Positions 50,425 through 59,789 of a stretch of 64,000 nucleotides of DNA are shown here, piece after piece; position 1 is the stretch's first letter, and every line of letters begins with the position of its first letter. The notes under the pieces are model-generated. The model had not been told where the DNA came from, ran no database searches, and saw nothing but the letters and a program-made list of their open reading frames with translations. Made by a program: the position numbers and the translations under genes. Source of the stretch: Nostoc sp. HK-01 (GTDB taxonomy: Bacteria > Cyanobacteriota > Cyanobacteriia > Cyanobacteriales > Nostocaceae); assembly GCA_003990705.1 (NCBI GenBank), contig AP018320.1:186001-250000 (forward strand). The letters are read 5' to 3'.

Positions 50425-52716
50425 GTGCATTACCGTCTCAAATCTCTCTGTTTTGCCACTTTAGTGCTTTCTCTGTCTTTACCTGTAGACGGTGCGGAAT
50501 CACAGACAAAAGAAAATGTGCAAACTACCGTGAATGCACAGATGCAAAGGACACAACAACGCAACGGAGGTGGGCCCCAACTCAACAAATTAGGTCTTCA
50601 GCAGTTACATACAGGTCAGTTTCGAGAAGCGTTAGAGACCTTTAAGCAAGTTTTAGCTATTGTTAAAAAAATTAGATACCGCGAAGGCGAAGGCAGAACT
50701 CTCAATAATATTGGGGAAGTTTATCGCAGACTAGGAGAGTATAGTAAAGCTTTAGAGTCTTATCAACAAGCTTTAGCCATTGCCAAAGAAATCAATGACG
50801 CTACAGGTGAAGCTACAACTCTCAACAATATTGGACTACTTTACAACAATTTGGGACAGTATAACAAAGCTTTAGAGTTCTATCAGCAAGCTTTAAATAT
50901 TGTCAAACAAATCCGCAACATAGCAGGTGAAGGTACAATTCGTAACAACATTGGGTTGGTTTACGATAATTTAGGAGAATATGCCAAAGCTTTAGAGTTC
51001 TATCAAAAAGCCTTAGCAATTCGTAAACAAATTGCTGACAAAGCAGGTGAAGGGCAAACTCTCAACAATATTGGGGCAGCTTACACCAGTCTGGGAGAAG
51101 ATGTTAAAGCCTTGGAATTCTATCAGCAAGCTGTAGTAATTCTTAAAAAAATCGACGACAAAGCAGATGAAGGACAAACTCTCAATAACATTGGGTTTCT
51201 TTACAAAAAACAAGGACAGTATGACAAAGCCTTAGAGTTCTATCAAAAAGCTTTAGCTATTCGTCAACAAATTGGTGATACAGCTGGTAAAGGACTAACT
51301 CTCAACAATATTGGGGCATTGTACAACAGTCTTGGCATGTATGCAGATGCAGAAAAAACCTTATTTGCTACTATTGAGGTTTGGGAGTCCCTACGAACAC
51401 AGACATTAACTGATGACCAAAAAATATCAATATTTGAAACGCAAGCTTTTACCTATCGTTTTCTACAAGAAGCTTTAATTGCCCAGCATAAAACTAACAC
51501 AGCATTAGAAATATCTGAACGAGGTAGAGCTAGGGCTTTTGTTGAATTATTAGCCTCAAATATATCTGGAAGTACTGATGATAAACAAACTATTAAACTG
51601 CCCAGTTTTGAGCAAATTCAGCAAATTGCTAAATCTCAAAATGCTACTTTAGTTGAATATTCAATTATTAACCAGCCATTCAAAAGTCAAGGTAAAGAAG
51701 AGTTGCAACAATCAAAACTTTACATTTGGGTTATCAAACCAACTGGTGAAATAGCTTTTAAACAAGTAGACCTCAAATCACTAAATACACCACTTGCACG
51801 GCTAGTAAATAAAAGCCGTCTATCTATTGGTACTGGGGGACGAGGTATTAAGGTAGAACCCAAAAATGAATTAACCAAAAAACAAAATTTACAGCAATTA
51901 CATAAGATATTGATTGAACCTATAGCTTCTTTTTTCCCGACTAATCCAGAAGATAAAGTTATTTTCATCCCTCATGATTCACTGTTTTTGGTTCCTTTCG
52001 TTGCACTGCAAGATGAAGATGGTAAATACTTAATTGAAAAACACACTATCCTGACAGCATCAGCTATTCAAGTTCTAAATTTAACTCGTCAACAACGGCA
52101 AAAAGTAAAGGGTAAGGATGTGTTAGTTATGGGTAATCCTATCATGCCCAAAGTTGGGATTCCACCTGTACAACTTCAGCCGCTATTGGGTGCAGAAAAA
52201 GAAGCGTTAACTATTGCTAATTTATTCAAAACTAAAGCTATCACTGGTAAAGATGCAACAAAAGCAGCTTTGAAAAAAAGATTATCCACTGCTAGGATTA
52301 TTCATTTAGCAACGCATGGGTTATTGGATGATGCAGATAAGAGTATACCAAGTGCAATCGTCCTTGCACCCACCAGCAACGACGACGGTTTACTCACCCC
52401 TGCGGAAATTGTCGATTTACGCATCAACGCGGAATTAGTCGTTTTGAGTGCTTGTGACACAGGTAGAGGCACAATTACTGGTGATGGCGTAATTGGGTTG
52501 TCTCGTTCTTTGATTACTGCTGGTACACCAAGTGTAATTGTCTCTTTGTGGGCGGTTCCTGATTCACCGACATCGGAATTGATGACGGAGTTTTATCAAC
52601 AGTGGCAAAAAAATTCTGATAAGGCGGTGGCGTTAAGAAATGCGATGCTAATTACGATGAAAAAGCATCCTCAGCCTCGTGATTGGGCGGCTTTTACGTT
52701 AATTGGTGAGTCTTAG
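50425..52716 (+). CDS. Secreted TPR-CHAT protease-like protein
   Basis: 763 residues with a GTG start at 50425, chosen because GGAGGAGG precedes it and because the signal peptide (FATLVLSLSLPVDGAES) begins right after. Seven TPR units, nearly regular in DNA too, occupy residues 50-340 (EGTIRNNIGLVYDNLGEY-type). The CHAT domain has His631 in LATHGLLDD and Cys677 in LSACDTGRG. The CHAT-CHASE2 gene follows after 84 bases and DUF928 after that, forming a unit. Confidence 0.88.
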   Translation: MHYRLKSLCFATLVLSLSLPVDGAESQTKENVQTTVNAQMQRTQQRNGGGPQLNKLGLQQLHTGQFREALETFKQVLAIVKKIRYREGEGRTLNNIGEVYRRLGEYSKALESYQQALAIAKEINDATGEATTLNNIGLLYNNLGQYNKALEFYQQALNIVKQIRNIAGEGTIRNNIGLVYDNLGEYAKALEFYQKALAIRKQIADKAGEGQTLNNIGAAYTSLGEDVKALEFYQQAVVILKKIDDKADEGQTLNNIGFLYKKQGQYDKALEFYQKALAIRQQIGDTAGKGLTLNNIGALYNSLGMYADAEKTLFATIEVWESLRTQTLTDDQKISIFETQAFTYRFLQEALIAQHKTNTALEISERGRARAFVELLASNISGSTDDKQTIKLPSFEQIQQIAKSQNATLVEYSIINQPFKSQGKEELQQSKLYIWVIKPTGEIAFKQVDLKSLNTPLARLVNKSRLSIGTGGRGIKVEPKNELTKKQNLQQLHKILIEPIASFFPTNPEDKVIFIPHDSLFLVPFVALQDEDGKYLIEKHTILTASAIQVLNLTRQQRQKVKGKDVLVMGNPIMPKVGIPPVQLQPLLGAEKEALTIANLFKTKAITGKDATKAALKKRLSTARIIHLATHGLLDDADKSIPSAIVLAPTSNDDGLLTPAEIVDLRINAELVVLSACDTGRGTITGDGVIGLSRSLITAGTPSVIVSLWAVPDSPTSELMTEFYQQWQKNSDKAVALRNAMLITMKKHPQPRDWAAFTLIGES

Positions 52717-52800
52717 TAAAGTGTTTTTATACGTAGAGGCGCAAAGAGGGAACGGAAAAAGTTTAAAGTATATTTTATCGGCGTTTATCGGCGATTAATT

Positions 52801-55218
52801 ATGACTACTTCTACTTTTAATTTAAAAGTTCAACAATTTGATAAACTCTGTTCATTTGAACTATCTTGGGGTAAGGGTCAGCAACTCGGTGTGACACTAG
52901 CCTATCCTGATAACCTGAATTTGAAATACCAAGAATGGCAGCGAATTTATCTACGTTTTTATAACACAAAATTGCGAGGCAAAGTAGCTGAAATTGGTAG
53001 TTTTACTGCACCACCTGTTGATTGGCATTCGCAACTAGTCCAAGCAGAAGCGCAGCTTTTATCGGAATTTCATCACTGGTTACGCAGTGCAGAGTTATAT
53101 GAAATTCGTGCAGAAATCGCTCAAGCAGCTAGGAAAGATAATTGTCTTGATGTTGATGTTTTTCTCACTTGCAATCCTTTAGATTTAGCACGATTCCCTT
53201 GGGAGATTTGGGAAATTGGTACGGAATTTAGTTCATCATCCAGTAAGATTCGGATTGTTCGCACACCAATAAATCGGCGAGAAACTGTTTCTAATTTTAA
53301 TGATCGCCGTTCTGGTAAAGCCAGAATTTTAGTGATTCTCGGTGATGAAACTGGTTTAGACTTTCAAAAAGAAAAGCAGGCTATCAAGTTTTTAAAATCA
53401 TTAGCAAATGTTGAATTTGTTGGTTGGCAACCTCAAGAAAGTATTCCGGAATTAAAAACTAAGATTGTTCAGGCGATCACCGCAGAATCAGGATGGGATA
53501 TTTTATTATTTTTAGGTCACAGTAATGAGACTAATTTGACTGGGGGAGAAATAGCGGTCGCACCCAATACAGCTTTATCAATTGGTGAAATAGCACAGCC
53601 ATTAACTATTGCTAAAACCAGAGGATTGCAGTTTGCTCTTTTCAATTCTTGCAATGGTTTAAGCATTGCTAATAAACTGATTGATTTAGGTTTAAGCCAA
53701 GTTGCAGTCATGCGCGAACCTATTCACAATCAAGTTGCTGGCGAGTTTTTATTACAATTTATCAAAGCTTTAGCTCAATATCAAGATGTTCATGAATCGC
53801 TAATTACAGCCGCTCAGCATCTGAAGTTAGAAAACTCTCTTACTTATCCAAGTGCTTATTTAATTCCCTCTTTATTTCGCCATCCAGAAGCAAGTTTATT
53901 TCGTCTTCAACCCTTTGGTATCAGGAAATTTATTAGATATTGGCAACCTAGCCGTCAAGAAGTGAGCGTCATTTCAATTTTATTAGTAATTAGTTTAATT
54001 GTACCTGTGCAAACTTTCTTATTACAGTGGCGTGTATGGGTACAGGCTGTCTATCGTAACATGACAAATCAATCTATCACCTCAACAAGTCCGCCACCAG
54101 TATTATTAGTACAAATTGATGAGGGTTCTATTATTAAAGCTAAAATATCTGATCCTAAACCAATTGATTATAAGTATTTAGCAAGTTTAATTGACCGACT
54201 CACAGCCGATAAAGCTAAAGTTATCGGTATTGATTATCTACTCTCTAGACATCAACCGCAAAGCGATCGCATTCTTGCTAAGTCTATTCAAACTGCTGTT
54301 AATTCTCCCAATCATACATTGTTTGTGTTTGCAGCCACTCGAAATAAGAACAAGCAGTGGCTACAACCATTGCCTGAAATTGCTAACTTTAACTGGAGTT
54401 TGGAAGGTGAAATTGAGTTTCATCCTTGGTATGTGTCATTATTACCTCATGATGATTTCCAAACTCAGCCTTGGAATTTTGCTAACTTATTAGTTTTGGG
54501 ACAGCAATTACAGCAGTTTCCTGATAGACCACAGCTAAAACTAGATAGTAAAACTAATTATTTTCAACAGATTGGGGATTTTTTTATAGGTGATCAAAAA
54601 TCTCAAGAAACTATTTTACAATCACCACGCTCGCGCCTGCAATTTGTAACAGCTTTGAGTTATTGGCTGAAGCAAATTTGGTTACATCCAATCGCTGATT
54701 TTTCAATTCCTCCAAATCAGGTATATCATACTATCCCTGCTTGGAAAATACTAGAAAATCAAACTCTACCTCAAAACTTACAGCAGCAAGTTGTGATTAT
54801 TATCCCTGGTGGATATGACGAAGCTGGCATTTCTCAAGATGGAGAAGATAATTTCGCAGGTGCGAATTTACCACCAGCTATTAAATACTGGCAGCCTAAC
54901 ATTAATTTATTTACAGGTGGTGAGTATCACGCTTATATGGTACATCATTTACTGAATCAGAGATTGGTTGTACCGATTCCTGATTTCTGGATAACTGGCA
55001 TAGCTTTATTTTTAGGAAAAATCCTATATTTACAACAAAAAAATAGAAAATATCGTTGGCAATGGTTGTTGTTGATGACAATATTTACAGGATTTTATGG
55101 AATAGTCAGCTTGCAGTTATACATTTCAACTACGGCGATACTTTTACCTTGGTTACTACCATCAATTGCTTTGTGGGGTTACTTTCTACCTAATGTTTTA
55201 TCAAAGAAAAAATTATGA
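52801..55218 (+). CDS. CHAT-CHASE2 membrane protein
   Basis: 805 residues. An N-terminal CHAT domain faces the cytoplasm: His240 in LFLGHSNE and Cys284 in FNSCNG. Then one membrane helix (about 388-408), an extracytoplasmic CHASE2 sensor domain (about 415-720, with FHPWYVSLLPHDDF and IPPNQVYHTIPAW), and three C-terminal helices. CHASE2 senses small signals outside the membrane. Such proteins could couple external stress to CHAT protease activity. It overlaps the next gene by four bases. Confidence 0.88.
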   Translation: MTTSTFNLKVQQFDKLCSFELSWGKGQQLGVTLAYPDNLNLKYQEWQRIYLRFYNTKLRGKVAEIGSFTAPPVDWHSQLVQAEAQLLSEFHHWLRSAELYEIRAEIAQAARKDNCLDVDVFLTCNPLDLARFPWEIWEIGTEFSSSSSKIRIVRTPINRRETVSNFNDRRSGKARILVILGDETGLDFQKEKQAIKFLKSLANVEFVGWQPQESIPELKTKIVQAITAESGWDILLFLGHSNETNLTGGEIAVAPNTALSIGEIAQPLTIAKTRGLQFALFNSCNGLSIANKLIDLGLSQVAVMREPIHNQVAGEFLLQFIKALAQYQDVHESLITAAQHLKLENSLTYPSAYLIPSLFRHPEASLFRLQPFGIRKFIRYWQPSRQEVSVISILLVISLIVPVQTFLLQWRVWVQAVYRNMTNQSITSTSPPPVLLVQIDEGSIIKAKISDPKPIDYKYLASLIDRLTADKAKVIGIDYLLSRHQPQSDRILAKSIQTAVNSPNHTLFVFAATRNKNKQWLQPLPEIANFNWSLEGEIEFHPWYVSLLPHDDFQTQPWNFANLLVLGQQLQQFPDRPQLKLDSKTNYFQQIGDFFIGDQKSQETILQSPRSRLQFVTALSYWLKQIWLHPIADFSIPPNQVYHTIPAWKILENQTLPQNLQQQVVIIIPGGYDEAGISQDGEDNFAGANLPPAIKYWQPNINLFTGGEYHAYMVHHLLNQRLVVPIPDFWITGIALFLGKILYLQQKNRKYRWQWLLLMTIFTGFYGIVSLQLYISTTAILLPWLLPSIALWGYFLPNVLSKKKL

Positions 55219-55907
55219 ATAAACTACTGTTTCAGGCTTTAACACTATCAATAATAGCTTTGAGTACTACACCTGTTTTATCTAATCAAGCAAAACCTAA
55301 CAGTAAAAAGCAACCACAGTCATTTATATCTTGGGTTTCGCAAGTTATTTTCAAAAAAGAACCGCCTATACAACCACGTAAAGGTGGTTCTCGCCCGGCT
55401 ATATCTAATCCCGATGATATTTGTATGATTTCTCCAGATGAGCCAGGGACTCCTAGAATTGTTTGGAGTGATCGCCCTTTATTTATTTGGCGAGGTAAGG
55501 TTAAAAAAATAGTAGTAATTAATAAAAGTACTGGTAAAAAGTGGACTCAATCAGTAACTGAAACTCAAAATATTTCTACTTACACAGGAGATGAACCACT
55601 ACAACCAGGACAAAATTATGAGTGGAAAGTGTTTTTCAAGGATAATGTTTCTTTAAAAGTTCCCTTTCAGCTAATGGAATCACAACAACGTGATCGCATT
55701 ACCGCAGACTTAAGTAATTTAGAAAATCAACTCAAAGCAGAAGGGAAAGATACTGAAGTCATCGCTCTTGCCAAAGCGAAATACTTTGCTGAAAATCAAT
55801 TATGGTCAGATGTCTTACAGCAAGTGTATTCTGTACAAACGCCTTCTGGAGAACTAGAGGAATTGTATAAAAATCTTCCTAACAAGTTATGCAATCCAGC
55901 TAATTAA
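55215..55907 (+). CDS. DUF928 family protein
   Basis: 230 residues with a signal peptide (LFQALTLSIIALSTTPVLSN). After it come a Lys/Pro-rich stretch and the DUF928 part (RPLFIWRGKVKKIVVINKST, YEWKVFFKDNVSLKVPFQLM). The C-terminal helices (AKAKYFAENQLWSDVLQQVY) are typical. DUF928 genes regularly follow CHASE2 genes in cyanobacteria; the function is unknown. Translation is coupled to the CHASE2 gene. Confidence 0.85.
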   Translation: MNKLLFQALTLSIIALSTTPVLSNQAKPNSKKQPQSFISWVSQVIFKKEPPIQPRKGGSRPAISNPDDICMISPDEPGTPRIVWSDRPLFIWRGKVKKIVVINKSTGKKWTQSVTETQNISTYTGDEPLQPGQNYEWKVFFKDNVSLKVPFQLMESQQRDRITADLSNLENQLKAEGKDTEVIALAKAKYFAENQLWSDVLQQVYSVQTPSGELEELYKNLPNKLCNPAN

Positions 55908-56344
55908 AAACAGCATTAAAAGTGAACAGGGAGCAAGATGGTTTGGGAAAGGGATTTAACCCCAACCCAAACAAGCAACTTAAAGAAGATAAGGTTTTAC
56001 ACTCTGATTGAGAGCAGGAAACTGTTACCTTTTCCCTTCTTCAATAATTTAAATTGTGAGAATTCGCAGTGTCTCAACACTTGACTTCTTTGATAAGTTA
56101 GGGTTCTTGTTTCTATGGCGCTTACCTTGCGGGTACTCCTTCTTTTCTAAAAATGCTACACGAACGGAGGACTAGTAAGAGTAGTTACCTTACATCTATG
56201 CGCGAGACAAAAAACTTAATTTTAAAATTTTTCACCTCCGCCAAATTTTTTGCATATCTTTAAACACTTCAGAGATATGTAAGTGTAAGCCAATAAATCA
56301 ACTTCTGAACAAGTTGGAAACCCAGTATTTTAGGAGATATAGCA
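55908..56344. other. Gap before TPR gene
   Basis: No gene. It has a dispersed-repeat-like segment near 56100-56180 and the promoter-like element at 56251-56283. Confidence 0.4.
56251..56283 (+). promoter_or_regulatory. Shared island promoter element, copy 5 (weaker)
   Basis: TGCATAT, 14 bp, then GAGATATGTAAG, 61 bases before the TPR gene. It deviates at the last base of the first half. Confidence 0.45.
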
Positions 56345-56860
56345 ATGAAAGGTTTGAAATTAGCGGTAGCCATGATTGCATTAGCAACAATGACTCTTAC
56401 CCCTAAAGCTGAAGCCAAAAGCTTATTTCAAAATCAACCAACATCCACAGTAACCGCACAAGTCCCCAACTCGCTAACTGAAAACAGCAACGACACTGAA
56501 GCTTACCTTAAACGAGGAATTGAGCTTTTAGAGTCAAAAGACTATCAAGGAGCTATTGATGAATTTAACAAAATTCTGGAGATTGAACCTAAAAATATTT
56601 ATGCTTACCTTGGAAGAGGTGCTGCCAAGATGTATCTAGAACAATATCAAGCAGCAAAGACAGACTTTGACACAGCCTTAGAGATTACTCCTGATATTTC
56701 TTTAGCTTACTATTTTCGTGGTTTTACCAATTATGCCTTAAAAGATAAACCAGCAGCGATTGCTGATTTACGCAAAGCATCCACACTATTTAAACAAGAA
56801 AACAAACTCGACTTAGCTCAAAAAGTGGACAGCGCGGCTAAAGAGATAGAAGCTAGCTAA
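56345..56860 (+). CDS. Secreted TPR protein
   Basis: 171 residues, signal peptide MKGLKLAVAMIALATMTLTP with cleavage after AEA. Three TPR units cover about residues 57-160 (AYLKRGIELLESKDYQGAID, AYLGRGAAKMYLEQYQAAKT, AYYFRGFTNYALKDKPAAIA). No protease domain. A good AGGAGATATAGCA site precedes the ATG, and a terminator follows. It may be an adaptor for the CHAT or caspase proteins. Confidence 0.85.
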   Translation: MKGLKLAVAMIALATMTLTPKAEAKSLFQNQPTSTVTAQVPNSLTENSNDTEAYLKRGIELLESKDYQGAIDEFNKILEIEPKNIYAYLGRGAAKMYLEQYQAAKTDFDTALEITPDISLAYYFRGFTNYALKDKPAAIADLRKASTLFKQENKLDLAQKVDSAAKEIEAS

Positions 56861-56891
56861 AGCATTGCATAATTTTTATGACTGATGCAAC

Positions 56892-56930
56892 AACCGGGTT
56901 TTTTAGAGACTTGTACAAACCCGGTTTTAT
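56892..56930 (+). terminator. Intrinsic terminator
   Basis: AACCGGGTTT pairs with AAACCCGGTT, followed by TTAT-TT. It ends the TPR gene. Confidence 0.7.
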
Positions 56931-57696
56931 TTCATACTGAAAAACATAAGTTTTCAACTATCAGTACACATAACAAAATAATGCCAATATGAAAAAAATT
57001 CTGGCTTACTTTGTACAATCAATTTGTCTAGGTATTCTCGCTGTTACATACTTATCTAATATCAAAGTTTTAGCGCAAACTATAAATGTTGATCACACAT
57101 CAATTACAGAAACCCCAAAATCTACCTCTAACCGCTTACAGAAATTACTCATTGACCAGAATAAACCTGAAGCAGCGTTAGAAATTTCCGAACGTAGCCG
57201 TAATCGCTCATTACTAGATATGCTAGGTGAACGCTCGTTTACATCAGCCGCTACCCCTTTAAGTACAGAGCAAATTAAACAAGTTGCTAAACAACAAAAT
57301 GCCACACTTGTTCAGTATTCAATTATTAATGAGGAATTCATCATTGCAGGTAAAAAGCAAACGAAAGAATCACAACTGTATATTTGGGTGATTCAACCTA
57401 CAGGTGACATTGCATTTCGTAGCGTTGACTTAAAACCACTGTGGCAAAAAGAAAACACATCTTTAACTGATTTAATTACTCGTACTCGTAGGACTATGGG
57501 TGTTAGCAGTAGTTATCTTAAAGGCATTTTTATTGATAAGCAACCCAATCAGAAAACTAATGCTAATCAACAATTGCAAAAACTGCATCAAATATTAATT
57601 GCACCTATCTTAGACGTATTACCAACTCAAGCAAACGCACACATTATTTTCACTCCCCAAGGAGAATTATTTTCTGTACCTTTCGCAGCATTGAAA

Positions 57697-57702
57697 GATA
57701 CC
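57697..57702. repeat. 6-bp target duplication, left
   Basis: GATACC, repeated at 59055-59060. Confidence 0.8.
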
Positions 57703-59054
57703 TCAAATCTTGCACCTGATAAAAAGAGACAGTATTAACCGAAGAGGAGGAAATAAAAATCACATCCAAATCTGAATGAGCAAATCAAAGTACTGAGATA
57801 ATAAATAACCGATAAGATACATAAATTGATTGCTAACATACACAAAACAAGCAGTAATTAAATCTGCACAGAGAGCATTTAAATTTATCAGTAAAAATGC
57901 GAAAAAGGGCGTATTAAACAACATAAACAGCAAGAACTATGGAAACAATTCTTGCCCACGCCCATTCTTTAATGTACACCATCCTAGCTTTGATGCCCAC
58001 TCACTATCAACGAGATAGTTTAGAAGCAATGCTGGGATTATTTCTAGAAGCGCAAGGAAGACCTTTACCACATTACAGTAAAACTAAATCAGAAAGTGCT
58101 TTAAGCCGATTTTTGAACCATTATAACTGGTCTACTCGTCAGATAATTCGTCATCTACGTGCCTTCGTGATTGAACTAATTTTGAGCCAATGTACACGAG
58201 GACGTAAACCATTATTACAAGTAATTATAGATGTAACTACGTTAGAAAAAACGGGTAAATTTAAGGCTTTTAAGCATTTAATTACTGTCTACAATCATAA
58301 ACGTGGCTTGCATTTAGTTGTCTTGTATTTAGTTGTTGGACATTGGCGTATTCCTTGGAATTTTCGCGTGTGGAGAGGCAAAGGTACAACGACTCCGGCT
58401 CAATTAGCTTTAAAGATGGTACGTAGCTTACCGAGACAACTTACTCGGCAATTTCAAGTAAAAATCCTCGCTGATGCTGCCTTTGGTACAGTCGAATTTA
58501 TTCATGGTATTCGTAAACTTAAATACCACGCTATTCTCGGAATTGGTTGTAATCGTAAATTGGTTGATGGTCGTTCCGTCAAGTATTTGCACCATCGCGG
58601 ACAGCAAGTTAGACTAGTTGGTTTAAATGTAACTGTTTCTGTTTCTTGGTATTATTTTAAAACTGATAAAGGTGTGTTTTTAAAGAGATATGTTATTTCT
58701 ACAACACCACTCAAGCCTTGCACCATCAATTGGTGGGGTAAACGAAGATGGCAAATAGAAGGATGGTTTAAAACTGCTAAACATCGCTTTGGTTTAGATA
58801 AATTTGGACAATGTACTCTCTTGGGCATTTATCGTTGGTTAATCTTATCTTTGACTGCCTTTTTATTAGCTCATTGGACTTATTTAGCTCGATATTATCC
58901 TCATACTCTCGATTGGGGTCATGCTGCTTTTCTTGCTCTTTCCACTTTCTTCCCTGTTTTATTATTGTCTCTATTATTACTTGACATTGAACGTCTTCGA
59001 CCTCTAGCACTTAGTCACGGAATTGACATTACTATTTCCAGGTGCAAGATCTGA
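57703..59054 (+). mobile_element. IS4-superfamily insertion sequence
   Basis: 1352 bp with 16-bp ends, TCAAATCTTGCACCTG at left and the complement of TCAGATCTTGCACCTG at right (one mismatch). The transposase stop codon lies exactly at the right end. Confidence 0.85.
57939..59054 (+). CDS. IS4-superfamily DDE transposase
   Basis: 371 residues. Catalytic blocks are VIIDVTTLEKTGKF (first Asp), ILADAAFGTVEF (second Asp) and RRWQIEGWFKTAKHRFG (Glu). The C-terminus is strongly hydrophobic (LLGIYRWLILSLTAFLLAHW and FPVLLLSLLLLDIERL). IS family (IS4 or IS701 branch) cannot be fixed by eye. The gene is complete, with TGA in the terminal repeat itself. Confidence 0.8.
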   Translation: METILAHAHSLMYTILALMPTHYQRDSLEAMLGLFLEAQGRPLPHYSKTKSESALSRFLNHYNWSTRQIIRHLRAFVIELILSQCTRGRKPLLQVIIDVTTLEKTGKFKAFKHLITVYNHKRGLHLVVLYLVVGHWRIPWNFRVWRGKGTTTPAQLALKMVRSLPRQLTRQFQVKILADAAFGTVEFIHGIRKLKYHAILGIGCNRKLVDGRSVKYLHHRGQQVRLVGLNVTVSVSWYYFKTDKGVFLKRYVISTTPLKPCTINWWGKRRWQIEGWFKTAKHRFGLDKFGQCTLLGIYRWLILSLTAFLLAHWTYLARYYPHTLDWGHAAFLALSTFFPVLLLSLLLLDIERLRPLALSHGIDITISRCKI

Positions 59055-59060
59055 GATACC
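59055..59060. repeat. 6-bp target duplication, right
   Basis: GATACC, the partner of 57697-57702. Confidence 0.8.
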
Positions 59061-59789
59061 AAAGGTAAATACTTAATTGAGCAGCATACCATTGCCACTG
59101 CACCCTCTATTCAAGCATTAGATTTACTTTATCAACGACAACAGAAAATTCAAGGGTTAGCTAAAGATGTATTAATTGTCGGCAATCCTACCATGCCCCG
59201 CGTCGCCCTTAAGCCTGGAGAACCTCCCCGAAAGCTATCGCAACTACCAGGTGCAGAAAAAGAAGCCAAACAAATAGCAGCGATTTATCATACCCAAGCA
59301 CTCACCGGTGATGCAGCCACTGAAACCGCAGTTGTCCAAAAAATGCCCCAAGCTAAAATTATCCACCTAGCAACATGTCATAACTCATTAGGAACATCTG
59401 ATGGACTTGCACTTGCACCATCAAAACAAGATGATGGCTTGCTAACATCTGAAGAAATTCTGAACTTGAAACTCAAAGCAGAGTTAGTTGTGCTGAGTAG
59501 CAATGATACAGCACTAGGCAAAATTACTGCTGATGGTGTAATTGGCTTATCTCGTTCTTTTTTTATCGCTGGTGTTCCCAGTGTAATTGCTTCTTTGGGG
59601 GCTACCTCAGATGAAAAAACAGCATTTTTAATGACTCAGTTTTATAAAAAATTCAGTAAAAGTTCAGATAAAGCAGTAGCCTTGCGTTATGCGATGCTAG
59701 AAACTAAGAAAAAATATCCAGAGCCAATATATTGGGCTAGTTTTACCCTCATTGGTTTGTTGTAATAAGAGTAAATTGTGAGAAAATTT

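Larger units (their letters stand above)
56989..59765 (+). pseudogene. Degenerate CHAT protein, interrupted by IS
   Basis: The N-part (56989-57702) and C-part (59061-59765) rejoin in frame over the 6-bp duplication, giving LKDTKGKYLIEQ, as in the intact CHAT genes. The leader has a signal peptide, but only a rudiment of the TPR arm remains (KLLIDQNKPEAALEISERSR). In the CHAT domain the usual ATHG is changed to ATCH (HLATCHNS) and SACDTG to SSNDTA, so both catalytic residues are lost or shifted. It was therefore a pseudo-protease before the IS came in. It could have been a regulator or decoy, or simply in decay. Confidence 0.8.
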
